From positions 11,264 to 75,263 of the forward strand of contig CAZNIT010000026.1 in the NCBI GenBank assembly GCA_964573205.1: DNA of 64,000 bases. Direction: 5' to 3'. The notes beneath the pieces were generated by a model. The model did not search any database. It saw only the letters and a list, made by a program, of their open reading frames with translations, and had not been told where the DNA came from. This document shows positions 44,530 to 53,364 of the stretch, piece by piece. This stretch comes from QNZT01 sp964573205 (GTDB lineage: Bacteria; Campylobacterota; Campylobacteria; Campylobacterales; QNZT01). Numbering within the stretch: position 1 is the stretch's first letter; each line of letters starts with the position of its first letter. The position numbers and the translations under genes are program-made.

Positions 44530-46834
44530 TCTTACTTCTTTCTTTATAGGTCGTTTTTTCTTCAAGCGTAGCGGCGTTTTTCCGGTAGGAGATCTCTCCC
44601 GCTATCTCTTTATCTTTAATGACTATTCCCTCAGGAACTTTTCGGCTTTTTATCTGTACTGCGCACTGTTTGAAATTGGGTTCGAAAGAGTATGGATCGA
44701 ACTCGTCAACGGTAAGATCGTTTATCGGTTTATCCGCAAAATGAAAAGGAACGAAGCAAGTTCCCTCTCTCACGCACTCCGTAACTTTTACCAAAAGATC
44801 ATCGATGCTTCCTCTTTTTGAACTGATCGTTATTTTATCGCCGCTTTTTACTTGAAGCTTTCGAGCATCTTTGGGATTTATCTCACACCAGCTCTTTGGA
44901 GCCAGATCATTTAAAATTCGTATGTTTTTAGTTTTTGTTCTCGTATGCCACTGTTCAACCGTTCTTCCCGTATTAAGAGTGAGGGGAAAATCACCGCTTG
45001 ATTGTTCTTTTAAGCTTTTGTACTCGACACAAAGAAGGTTCGCCTTGCCGTTAGGTGTCGCAAAATCGATATCATCGCTATAGAGTCTCTTTTTTCCTTT
45101 AGGATACTTTTGGTTGCAAGGCCATTGAATACCTCCCCTCTTTTCCAAAAGCTCGTAACTCATACCGCTGTAATCGCATAATCTTCCTCTGCTTACCTCT
45201 TTGATCTCTTCAAATATATCTTCGGGAGTTTTAAAATCTTTGAACAGCATCTCGTAAATACCGTCAAAATATTTCGAGAACTCTATGACTATATTTGCGT
45301 CGCTCATCGAGTCGGCATAAGGCTTTAGCGCCTGTTTGGCAAGATTGCAGCGTCTCTCCGAATTTGTATATACTCCCTCTTTTTCACTCCAAGTAGCGGC
45401 GGCGAAAATTACATCCGCCTCTTTTGCACTTTCGCTCATAAAAGCGTCTTGTACTACCATGATCTCAAGTTTTTTCAAGGCTTTTTTTAACTTCTTTTGA
45501 TTCGGATAACTTACAAACGGGTTTGTCGCGGTTATCCAAAGCGCTTTTATCTCGCCCTTATCGATCGCTTCAATGATCTGAGGATATGAGTATCCGCGGC
45601 TTTGCGGAATAAGTTCTTCGGAAATATTCCATATCTTGGCAAGCTCTTGTCTATCTTTTTTTGAAGAGAAGTCTCTATATCCCGGCATTGAAGAGGTAAA
45701 TCCGAACTCTCTGGTTCCCATCGCGTTGCATTGTCCCGTTATGGAAAAAGGAGCCGCTCCTTTTTTGCCGATATTTCCGGTAATTAAAGCTAGATTGTTG
45801 ATAGCGCTTACCGTATCCGTACCGATCGAGCTTTGGTTCACTCCCATCGTCCACGCGCTCAAGGCTCTGTTCGCACCGGCATAGACTCTAGCGATCTCGT
45901 ATAGAGTTTTTATGTCGATTCCCGTGATTTGTGCCACATCTTGGGGCGGATATTTTGTTAATATATGTTTTTTAAACTTCTTGTATCCGTTTGTACGCTC
46001 TTTTATGAATTTTTCATCTTCCCACCCCTGCTCGAAGATGATATAACATAGACCGTTTATAAGAGCCAAGTCGGTTCTTGGTTTGATCGGGACGAAAATA
46101 TCGGCCATATTCGCGGTTTTGGAGTATCTTGGATCTATGACGATGATTGTCGGTTTTTTGCCGGTTATCTTTTTGTTTTTTGCTATATGAAGTTTTAAAA
46201 TAGGATGGTTGTCGGCAATATTGGCTCCTATTAGCATGATCGTATCCGCATGTGAAAAATCTTCATAACTAGCGGGCGGTCCGTCACTTCCGAAGCTATG
46301 TTTATACCCCATAACGGCACTTGCCATACAAAGTGTCGTATTTCCGCAATAGTTGTTCGTTCCAAGCCCGAGTTGGACGAATTTTCCAAGAGTATAAAAA
46401 TCTTCGGTTAGAAATTGTCCCGTCGATATAACCGCGATAGCTTTTTTACCGTACCTTTTTTGAATCTCTTTAAATTTTTCACTTGTGTGTCTAAACGCTT
46501 CATCCCATGAGACTTCGGTCAATTTATCCTCTTTTTTGATCATGGGAGATTTTATTCTATCAAACGAGTGAACCATTTTATGTTCACTAACTCCTTTTGG
46601 ACAGAGTGTTCCCATATTCACGGGATGAGCCGGATCGCCTTTGGTATAGACGGCTTTATCATCTTTTACGCCGATATATAGACCGCATCCGACACCGCAG
46701 TATCCGCAAGTGGATCGAATCCAGCGCTCGGGTTTTTTAGCTTTGGCGACTTTACCGAACATCTCATCGTCTATAAGCGCGTATTTGTCGTTTTTTATAT
46801 CTAAGCCCAAAATTTTTTTTATTTTATCTATCAT
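44513..46834 (-). CDS. nasA: Molybdopterin nitrate reductase, NasA/NarB type
   Basis: A 773-residue molybdopterin oxidoreductase reducing nitrate to nitrite in the cytoplasm (no Tat signal). The [4Fe-4S] ligands are C43-x2-C46-x3-C50 and C78, in STCGYCGVGC and GTLCPKG, the short-spacer pattern of assimilatory enzymes. Conserved NTTLCMASAV, GANIADNHP, RTVEQWHTRT. The C-terminal bfd-like [2Fe-2S] domain of Klebsiella-type NasA is absent. It overlaps the DmsBC-like gene by four bases, so that protein is its likely electron donor. Confidence 0.88.
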   Translation of the reverse strand: MIDKIKKILGLDIKNDKYALIDDEMFGKVAKAKKPERWIRSTCGYCGVGCGLYIGVKDDKAVYTKGDPAHPVNMGTLCPKGVSEHKMVHSFDRIKSPMIKKEDKLTEVSWDEAFRHTSEKFKEIQKRYGKKAIAVISTGQFLTEDFYTLGKFVQLGLGTNNYCGNTTLCMASAVMGYKHSFGSDGPPASYEDFSHADTIMLIGANIADNHPILKLHIAKNKKITGKKPTIIVIDPRYSKTANMADIFVPIKPRTDLALINGLCYIIFEQGWEDEKFIKERTNGYKKFKKHILTKYPPQDVAQITGIDIKTLYEIARVYAGANRALSAWTMGVNQSSIGTDTVSAINNLALITGNIGKKGAAPFSITGQCNAMGTREFGFTSSMPGYRDFSSKKDRQELAKIWNISEELIPQSRGYSYPQIIEAIDKGEIKALWITATNPFVSYPNQKKLKKALKKLEIMVVQDAFMSESAKEADVIFAAATWSEKEGVYTNSERRCNLAKQALKPYADSMSDANIVIEFSKYFDGIYEMLFKDFKTPEDIFEEIKEVSRGRLCDYSGMSYELLEKRGGIQWPCNQKYPKGKKRLYSDDIDFATPNGKANLLCVEYKSLKEQSSGDFPLTLNTGRTVEQWHTRTKTKNIRILNDLAPKSWCEINPKDARKLQVKSGDKITISSKRGSIDDLLVKVTECVREGTCFVPFHFADKPINDLTVDEFDPYSFEPNFKQCAVQIKSRKVPEGIVIKDKEIAGEISYRKNAATLEEKTTYKERSKNDTEN

Positions 46835-48441
46835 CGTTGATTTCCTGCGAAAAAATTTCCCGCTAATCCCTGAGCGGATACTGTAACAAAGAAGAGATAC
46901 CTTCCTATGATTTCACTCAAAAACGCTCCCGTTACGGCGATGACAAGAGTAAAAATTGCCGGTATCGTCGCTTTGGAAGCGATCAACACGATCGCGACAA
47001 TCGGAAAAACAAGCGCAAAGATCGCTAGAGAAAAGAGACGAATCTTTTTTAGCTTCGCAAAGTGTTTTTCTAAAAGAGTACGGGATCGATCGAGTTGGTA
47101 GAAGAGGGGATCGTCATCTTTTAAATTGCGGTAAAAGTCGATCTCTTCATAGATGAGATAAAACTGATAAAGTCCGTAAAGCAGGCATAGCGCTAAAATT
47201 GCCATAACGCTTCGATCAGCCGAGTTAATTTGCATTGTAAGTGCCGTAAGCAAAAAGCCTACATAGCCTGTCCCGAAAAATCTTAGGGTTGTCGATTTTC
47301 TGTTCCAAGCCGGTCTGGCGGGAACTCGGTAGATTTTGGATTGCGCATAGATACCGTATAGTCCGATTATCAATACGACCGCCTCGATCGCAGTCATTAA
47401 AAAACCGTTTATATCGATTATGTTTTTACTAAAAAGAATAGGATATAGATACAAAACGACTATCAATGATACGCCGAGTGCATACGCTCCAAGTGCCGCC
47501 GCTTCACGAGAAAGCCATGAAGTTCTTAAATTTTTCATAGCGGTTATCGCAAGTGCCGGCCGCCCTAGATGTAGCGCCGAGAGCGGCAAACCTATGCCTG
47601 CTGGCAAAAATATCGTCAATGCCAGCCAAAAGTTCGGTGCGGCCAGGTTAAACCCTAAACTATGTAAAAGCGTTCCCAAAAACATCGCTAAAAAACCGCC
47701 GACCGAGATTTGCGTCAAAATTGTCATAAAGATCAGCGGCCACTCCGGATGGGAAGGTTTTAAAAGTCTCTCATCAGCAGGTTTTACCTCTTTTTCAAAC
47801 TTCGCAAGAGTATAGCGTGTGGTCGGTTTTGTGATAGATATATCGGGTAGATGCGGAGCGACTCCCTCTTTTTCGATTTGACCGTTTAACCACTCATCGG
47901 GTCGAAAGATTTCAATCTCGATCGCACCGGCTGGGCATGCTTGTACGCAGGCGGGAGTTTGGTTGTTTTCTAGCTTTTGGTGACACATATGACATTTGGT
48001 GACGATACCTCTGTCATGGTTGAAAACGGGAACTTCGTAAGGGCAGTTCCAGGTACAGTATTGGCATCCGATACAAAGATCGTCGTCATGAAATACGATA
48101 CCGTTATCGAACTTAATATATGAGTTGGTCGGACAACCTTTTAGACATTGCGGATCGATGCAGTGGTTGCAACTCATAGAGTTAAAAAGCCGGCTGACAT
48201 TCGGAAAAGTTCCGGCTTCCATCTCTCCGACTCGCCTCCATTTGACATCGGGGAGGTTGTTGTTTTGTTCGTTGCAGGCCACTTCGCAGCTGTGGCATCC
48301 CACACATGCGCTCATATCGAAATGAAAGCGATACTGCTCTTTCTCTTTTAAAGGCGGCAGATCTATCTGATAGCTCCCGCACTGCATGGTCGTATCCGCT
48401 TTGTATCGGATAAAACTTTCAAGTACCGTTGTATGATTCAT
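46831..48441 (-). CDS. Fused DmsB-DmsC-like iron-sulfur/membrane subunit of the nitrate reductase
   Basis: A 536-residue fusion. Residues about 40-200 form a four-cluster ferredoxin (CVGCHSCEVAC; CNHCIDPQCLKGCP; CIGCQYCTWNCP; CHMCHQ...ACVQACP). From about 235 onward is a DmsC/NrfD-type membrane anchor with about eight TM helices (LPLSALHLGRPALAITAMKNLRTSWLSREA in pieces; H of ALHLGRP is typical). In DMSO reductase, DmsC oxidises quinol and DmsB passes electrons to the molybdoenzyme. Here the partner would be NasA, giving quinol-linked nitrate reduction. The function is inferred from the operon; the Tat/periplasmic side is not indicated, so the clusters should face the cytoplasm. Confidence 0.78.
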   Translation of the reverse strand: MNHTTVLESFIRYKADTTMQCGSYQIDLPPLKEKEQYRFHFDMSACVGCHSCEVACNEQNNNLPDVKWRRVGEMEAGTFPNVSRLFNSMSCNHCIDPQCLKGCPTNSYIKFDNGIVFHDDDLCIGCQYCTWNCPYEVPVFNHDRGIVTKCHMCHQKLENNQTPACVQACPAGAIEIEIFRPDEWLNGQIEKEGVAPHLPDISITKPTTRYTLAKFEKEVKPADERLLKPSHPEWPLIFMTILTQISVGGFLAMFLGTLLHSLGFNLAAPNFWLALTIFLPAGIGLPLSALHLGRPALAITAMKNLRTSWLSREAAALGAYALGVSLIVVLYLYPILFSKNIIDINGFLMTAIEAVVLIIGLYGIYAQSKIYRVPARPAWNRKSTTLRFFGTGYVGFLLTALTMQINSADRSVMAILALCLLYGLYQFYLIYEEIDFYRNLKDDDPLFYQLDRSRTLLEKHFAKLKKIRLFSLAIFALVFPIVAIVLIASKATIPAIFTLVIAVTGAFLSEIIGRYLFFVTVSAQGLAGNFFAGNQR

Positions 48442-48449
48442 CTTCTTCC

Positions 48450-50078
48450 TTACCTCATAATCAAAATGAGTAGATAAATATTTAGTAAAAACGATATGAC
48501 AAATGCCGTTTTATAAACTCTAAGAGGCTCTTTTTCTATAATAGATGCGCTTTTATCATAAAAAGGTTTGACAAATTGCGGATTTTCAAGATCGTAGAGC
48601 ATTTGAGAATAGTTTTGATAGCGTTGACTTTTATCGACCGCAATCGCTCTTAGGATGACACTCTCCAGCCAAGGCGGGATTTTCGGGTTGATCTTTGACG
48701 GACTTTTCGGCTTTTTAAAAACCGGTGTTTGAAACGGTTCTATCTCTCCGTACGGGAGTTTTCGTGTTAAAGATTCATAAATCGTCACCCCTATGGAAAA
48801 TATTTCACTCGCTTCATCGATACTATCACCTTTGAATCTCTCAGGTGCTAGATAACTTGGAGTTCCCGCACGGGTGAGAGTAGAAAAAATCTCGGTAATT
48901 GAGCCAAAATCGACGGTTTTGAAATATGTTTTTCCTTTCCTTTGCGCTCTGATTATATTATCCGGTTTTATATCCGCATGAACTAGATCATGTTTTAAAA
49001 GAAATTGCTCCATATGAAGAAGAAATTTTGCGAGATTTATACTCTCATCTATCGAAAGGAGTCTGTGTTTTAGGTACTTTTTAAGCTCGTCTCCTCTTAA
49101 ATGTTCCATCACATAGTAGCGAAGCGTTCTATTCTTCGGAATGACGGCTTTTGGGAAAAAACCGGCTTTAAGTCTTTTTGCGTTCCACGCCTCTTTGACG
49201 AAAAGATCGAGTATTCTTTCGTCACTCAATGCTTCATACGGTGCGAATTTGACCACATAAGAGATACCTTTTTTATCGCATAGCCATGTTCTTTCGTTTT
49301 GAACCAGCGGCTTTATAAGTTCGTATCCGTCAACGATAGCGCCCGATTTTAATGTTCGTGGGATAGGAAGTTTGAGGGATTTTAGTTTGCAGGTTTGATC
49401 TATCTCTTTTATCCGCATGATGACTGCCGTTGTATCGTCCGGAAGGTTGTCGTTTACTTTTTTACTGGCATATTTTACGAGGTTGTTGGCTCCGGCTATG
49501 ATGTTTGAAGCGATTTCATCTTCTTTTAGTACGCCGTAAAGACCGTCCGAACAAAGAAGAATCGTATCATCTTTTTTTATGATGTTCTCAAAATAGTGGA
49601 TATCGCACTCACCGCTTAATCCTACAGCCGATGTCAATACATGATCTAAACCTTTTTCATCACTTTTGTGATCTTTTGAAAGTTGATACAGTTTTCCTTC
49701 TCTTTGCAGATAGATACGACTGTCTCCTACATTTGCACCATAAAGTCTCTCTCCCTCAACGACGCAGAGTGCGACTGTCGTAACAAGTTCGGTGCTCTCG
49801 TATGATTCAAGAGATTCGTTGTAGAGTATAGAATTTATATTTTTTACGAAATGTTTGATCGACTTTTCCATACTCCAAGAGATCGGTCTGTTTTGAAGGC
49901 TTTTAAGAAGATAGCCGCAAACTCTTTTTGCCGCCTCTTTGCCCGCTTCGGCACTTCCGACACCGTCACATAAGACGGCGATGCAGAGGTCTTGGAGTCG
50001 TTTGTATTCAAAAGCGTCGTCACCCGTCAAGTCGTCGCTCTTTGCAAGTGAAAATCCCGAAAGCCTGATATTTGTCAT
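48450..50078 (-). CDS. Bifunctional PP2C phosphatase / Ser-Thr protein kinase
   Basis: A 542-residue fusion: N-terminal PP2C-type phosphatase (about 1-230; DGVGSAEAGKEAA, GDSRIYL, LLCSDGLYGVL), then a eukaryotic-like kinase (about 255-505; catalytic loop HADIKPDN, VDFGS, APE) and a C-terminal TM helix (about 520-540, FVISFLLNIYLLILIM). The catalytic Asp is kept although HRD reads HAD. Such fused enzymes recur next to nitrate-uptake genes in proteobacteria, where they are thought to control nitrate transport or assimilation; the substrate is unknown. It lies between narK and the DmsBC-like gene in the same operon. Confidence 0.85.
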   Translation of the reverse strand: MTNIRLSGFSLAKSDDLTGDDAFEYKRLQDLCIAVLCDGVGSAEAGKEAAKRVCGYLLKSLQNRPISWSMEKSIKHFVKNINSILYNESLESYESTELVTTVALCVVEGERLYGANVGDSRIYLQREGKLYQLSKDHKSDEKGLDHVLTSAVGLSGECDIHYFENIIKKDDTILLCSDGLYGVLKEDEIASNIIAGANNLVKYASKKVNDNLPDDTTAVIMRIKEIDQTCKLKSLKLPIPRTLKSGAIVDGYELIKPLVQNERTWLCDKKGISYVVKFAPYEALSDERILDLFVKEAWNAKRLKAGFFPKAVIPKNRTLRYYVMEHLRGDELKKYLKHRLLSIDESINLAKFLLHMEQFLLKHDLVHADIKPDNIIRAQRKGKTYFKTVDFGSITEIFSTLTRAGTPSYLAPERFKGDSIDEASEIFSIGVTIYESLTRKLPYGEIEPFQTPVFKKPKSPSKINPKIPPWLESVILRAIAVDKSQRYQNYSQMLYDLENPQFVKPFYDKSASIIEKEPLRVYKTAFVISFLLNIYLLILIMR

Positions 50079-50154
50079 TTTAACCTCGATAATAATATAC
50101 GGACTCTAAAATTAGATTCAGTTTTATATGAACAATGGTTAAAAATTAGGCACA

Positions 50155-51438
50155 TTAAATTCTTCCTCCAGCCTGTAATCCCCATGTGGTTCTCCATCTG
50201 GTTTTTACTAAAGAGATACCGGCAATCGCTATTAATACGACCGTTGCGAAGATGATAAATCCCGCTGTATATCCGTCAAAAGCTCCCTTACTCCATCCGA
50301 GAGTTTTAATAAGTGCGGTACCGCCAAGACCGCCCGCACAGCCTATAATTCCCGTCATTATTCCTATATCTTTACCAAATCTTTGCGGGACGAGCTGAAA
50401 AACCGCTCCGTTTGCCATTCCAAGATTTGCCATAATTAAAAACAAGACTACGATCGCGGCATAAAACGGAAGCTCGATCGTCGCGTTGACGAAGGCCAGG
50501 GCTGCGACGGCACCAAAAAAGAAGTAAAGAGATTTGATGCCTCCTAGTCTATCCGCGACGGCTCCGCCGACCGGACGAAGTATCGCTCCGGCGAATATGC
50601 ACAGCGCGCCGAAATAGCCTGCTACGACTTTGACATTTTCTTCATTTAAAAAATCCACTCCAAAAGTACTCATATCCGCTTGATAACTATTCATAAGATA
50701 AACTTTCATATATCCCGCAAATCCGACGAATCCGCCGAAACTGACCGCATAAAAGAGATTGAACCACCATGTATCTTTATCTCTTAAAAGTTTGAGATAA
50801 TCTTTTACTTTTTTTGGTCTTGGAGTATATATCTCTTTGGGGGCGTCTTTTGCCATAAAAAAGTATGTGATCAAGATTATTGTCGAGAGTACCGCTCCAA
50901 CCAAAAAGACCGATTCCCATCCCCACAATTGCGCAATTTTCGGTGCGAACAAAAAGTCTATGACAACGCCGATATTTCCTGCACCGGCAATGCCTAAAAC
51001 GACTCCTTGAAGCTTGGGAGGATACCACTGTCCGGCCTGAGGCAGAGCCACCGCAAAGCTAGCTCCCGCAAAACCCAGTATAAACGCTACCATCAAAAGT
51101 TCGTCGTATGTGATACTCGCGCCCCTGAAATATGCATAATAAAGACCGCCGACGACAACGGTCTGAGCCATAATGGCGGTTTTTTTCGCGCCGATTTTAT
51201 CAACCGAAAATCCAAGCAGGATTCTCAAGATTGCTCCGGATAAAATGGGGATTGAAAGAAGTGTCGCTTTTTGTCCAGGCGTCATTATGAAGTCATGGGA
51301 TAGTTTTAAAGCTTCGGTTATCTCCGTAGAGAGAGGTCCTAGCATCGTCCAAACCATAAAACTAAAATCAAAATATAAGAATGCTGCCAAAAGTGTGGGC
51401 CAGTGTCCTTGTCCCTTAAGTGCTTTTAGTGAAGCCAT
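50155..51438 (-). CDS. narK: Nitrate/nitrite transporter, NarK/NasA-MFS type
   Basis: A 427-residue MFS protein with 12 TM helices and the nitrate-nitrite-porter signatures (GFAGASFAVALPQAGQWYPP; GAGNIGVVIDF). It brings nitrate into the cytoplasm for NasA. First gene of the minus-strand operon, with RBS AAAGGAG. A -35-like TTGACG (51489-51484 on this strand) with TATAAG downstream is present but poorly spaced, so the promoter remains unresolved. Confidence 0.9.
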   Translation of the reverse strand: MASLKALKGQGHWPTLLAAFLYFDFSFMVWTMLGPLSTEITEALKLSHDFIMTPGQKATLLSIPILSGAILRILLGFSVDKIGAKKTAIMAQTVVVGGLYYAYFRGASITYDELLMVAFILGFAGASFAVALPQAGQWYPPKLQGVVLGIAGAGNIGVVIDFLFAPKIAQLWGWESVFLVGAVLSTIILITYFFMAKDAPKEIYTPRPKKVKDYLKLLRDKDTWWFNLFYAVSFGGFVGFAGYMKVYLMNSYQADMSTFGVDFLNEENVKVVAGYFGALCIFAGAILRPVGGAVADRLGGIKSLYFFFGAVAALAFVNATIELPFYAAIVVLFLIMANLGMANGAVFQLVPQRFGKDIGIMTGIIGCAGGLGGTALIKTLGWSKGAFDGYTAGFIIFATVVLIAIAGISLVKTRWRTTWGLQAGGRI

Positions 51439-51613
51439 GTAACTCCTTTGTGATCTATTTATGCTTATAGTGTAGCATAATCACGTCAATAGATATACAA
51501 TATACTGATTAATTATTAAGCAGTTAGTTGTTATTTCTTCTGAAAAATATTTATTATCTTATGAAACTAAGAGTAAGTACAAAAATTTTACAAAGTATAA
51601 AGAATTTTGTGGA

Positions 51614-51619
51614 TATAAT
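51614..51619 (+). promoter_or_regulatory. -10 element of the Crp/Fnr gene
   Basis: TATAAT, 20 bases ahead of the start, on the plus strand and divergent from narK. Confidence 0.55.
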
Positions 51620-51638
51620 ATCTGACTAACAAGGGTTT

Positions 51639-52283
51639 ATGATGAAAATTACATTAAAAGAGATACCGTTTTTTAGTAGTTTAAGCGATGAAAACATAAA
51701 AAAGTTGGGGCAGATTTCATGCTTTCGTAACTATAATGCCGATGAACTTCTATTTTACGAAGGCGATGAACCGGGAAAACTTTATATACTTGTAGATGGC
51801 GTGTTACGGCTTTACAAGACCGATCCGAAAGGTCATGAGATATATATTCATCAATTTACTCCGATTTCAATGATAGGCGAGTTGGCGAATTTCGAAAATA
51901 TGCGCTTTCCCGCTTCCGCGAAATTTATCACTAGCGGTACGGTTTTGAAGATCGAGTATAGCAAACTTGAAGATCTTTTATATGAAAATTCGCAAATTTG
52001 TATGGAGATCATCAAATCTTTGACGAAAAAAGTTAAAATTTTATCAAATGTAATTCATCATGAGATGATACTGACTTCGGAGGCTAAAGTCGCAAAATTT
52101 ATCGACGAGCATAAAGAGCTTTTTGAAACGGTCAGAAACAATCAAATCGCCGCAATATTAAACGTTTCTCCGGAGACTCTCTCACGAACTTTGGCGAAGC
52201 TTAAGAAAAATTCAATTATCTCCATAGATAAAAAACACAATATTACGATTTTGGACGAAAAGGCGTTAAAAAGTCTCTTTTAA
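51639..52283 (+). CDS. Crp/Fnr family transcription regulator
   Basis: A 214-residue regulator: cyclic-nucleotide-type sensor domain (FFSSLSDENIKKLGQ; KLYILVDGVLRLYKTDPKG) and a C-terminal helix-turn-helix (RNNQIAAILNVSPETLSRTLAKLKK). FNR-type N-terminal cysteines for an iron-sulfur cluster are absent; a lone Cys (SCFRNY) near residue 30 is not an FNR pattern, so it is more DNR/NssR-like, sensing NO via heme or another signal. It lies between the nitrate-assimilation and denitrification operons and is the obvious candidate to bind the palindrome at 52293. Confidence 0.85.
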   Translation: MMKITLKEIPFFSSLSDENIKKLGQISCFRNYNADELLFYEGDEPGKLYILVDGVLRLYKTDPKGHEIYIHQFTPISMIGELANFENMRFPASAKFITSGTVLKIEYSKLEDLLYENSQICMEIIKSLTKKVKILSNVIHHEMILTSEAKVAKFIDEHKELFETVRNNQIAAILNVSPETLSRTLAKLKKNSIISIDKKHNITILDEKALKSLF

Positions 52284-52292
52284 CTCTTCTTC

Positions 52293-52306
52293 TTGACTTA
52301 TGTCAA
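52293..52306 (+). promoter_or_regulatory. FNR/DNR-type operator
   Basis: TTGAC-TTAT-GTCAA, a perfect 14-bp palindrome. Its centre (52299.5) is exactly 41.5 bases upstream of the start predicted from the TACAAT below, the class II activator position. Confidence 0.85.
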
Positions 52307-52328
52307 TCATTAAAAGTTATTATTTTAT

Positions 52329-52334
52329 TACAAT
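52329..52334 (+). promoter_or_regulatory. -10 element of the nor-nir cluster
   Basis: TACAAT; transcription would begin near 52341, giving an approximately 27-base leader with AGGAGA as the RBS of the first gene. There is no -35 hexamer, as expected for an activator-dependent promoter. Confidence 0.7.
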
Positions 52335-52367
52335 TACTATCGTAGTACTTTATTGACAGGAGACAGT

Positions 52368-52691
52368 ATGAAAGAAGTATATTTAAACATGCCTCAGCTT
52401 GCCCCGGAAGACTTCTTACCGATTTTCACGTCGGCGACCCTTGTTTTGATCTTCGGGACAATCTTTGTAGGTTTATATACTTTTTCCAAAATGAAAAAGA
52501 TTCCCTCGTATTATCAGTATATAGGGTATCTTTTCTGGATTGGATGCGCATACTCTCTTTACCTGTTAAGTACTCTGGTTGGAAGTGGTTCCTTTACTCA
52601 AAAAGTATTAATGATGGCGATGTTCGCTTATTTCATATTGCCTCATTTTATCTACTTTTTGATGCAAGAGACCCACAAACGACACGATTAA
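52368..52691 (+). CDS. Small membrane protein at the head of the nor cluster
   Basis: A 107-residue protein with three TM helices (about 20-40, 50-70, 76-97) and a short soluble start (MKEVYLNMPQLAPEDFLP). It precedes norC by 16 bases. An in-frame TTG 15 bases earlier overlaps the RBS and is rejected. Some nor operons carry small membrane accessory genes for NO reductase maturation, but this one matches none I recognise. Confidence 0.65.
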   Translation: MKEVYLNMPQLAPEDFLPIFTSATLVLIFGTIFVGLYTFSKMKKIPSYYQYIGYLFWIGCAYSLYLLSTLVGSGSFTQKVLMMAMFAYFILPHFIYFLMQETHKRHD

Positions 52692-52707
52692 TAGGAGGTA
52701 GCACACT

Positions 52708-53364
52708 ATGGCAGAACAACCAACTTCTGTATGGAGCAGTATATCGTTTTGGAGACGATCGGCTGCATGGGTAACCGGAGTTGCGGTGGTGCTTTTGATC
52801 TGGCTTACGTTCGATACTTTAGGACAGATACAGATGGGTACCGACGCTGATTTACAAAACGGTGTAACCAAAAGGGTTCCTGCCCCCACGGTTATTAACT
52901 ACAACATCAAATACGAGATGAACGAAAAAAGGGGACATGAAGCTCCGGTAATCGGCGAAAAAGAGCCTTTTTTCGGTAAAGAGTGGAGTGTTGAGGAGGC
53001 CGCGAAACTTCTTCATGTCGGAAAACTTACATCTCAGGCTAAAAACTGTATGAACTGTCACACGCTTTTAGGTAACGGAGCATATTATGCGCCCGATCTT
53101 ACAAAAGCTTGGCTTGATCCTGCATGGAGCAGTGACGGTCCGATGATGGGAATGACAGGAAAAAGTACAAAAGAGGAAGCGATGGCGGAATTTTTACAAA
53201 ATCCTTCAAAGTATCCGACTCACGCGAGAATGATGCCTGATCTTGGCATTACTGCCGATGAAGCAGTGGCATTGGTAGCGTTTTTGAAGCATATGAGCTC
53301 AATTGACACCAACGGCTTCCCGAGAAATTTTGGAAAAGAGCAAGGAGGCACTTATGCTAAATAG
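52708..53364 (+). CDS. norC: Nitric oxide reductase subunit C
   Basis: A 218-residue membrane-anchored cytochrome c: one N-terminal TM helix (about 20-38) and a single heme site CMNCH (C114, C117, H118) with the NorC context LLGNGAYYAPDLTKAW. Longer than usual NorC (about 150) because of a 60-residue segment between anchor and heme domain. It passes electrons to NorB. A perfect RBS (AGGAGG) precedes the start; the end overlaps norB by 11 bases. Confidence 0.93.
   Translation: MAEQPTSVWSSISFWRRSAAWVTGVAVVLLIWLTFDTLGQIQMGTDADLQNGVTKRVPAPTVINYNIKYEMNEKRGHEAPVIGEKEPFFGKEWSVEEAAKLLHVGKLTSQAKNCMNCHTLLGNGAYYAPDLTKAWLDPAWSSDGPMMGMTGKSTKEEAMAEFLQNPSKYPTHARMMPDLGITADEAVALVAFLKHMSSIDTNGFPRNFGKEQGGTYAK

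Noticed and set aside
51464..51489. Promoter of narK (TTGACG with TATAAG)
   Set aside because: The spacing of 14 bases is too short, and other -10 candidates are too far; only a half FNR site is visible.
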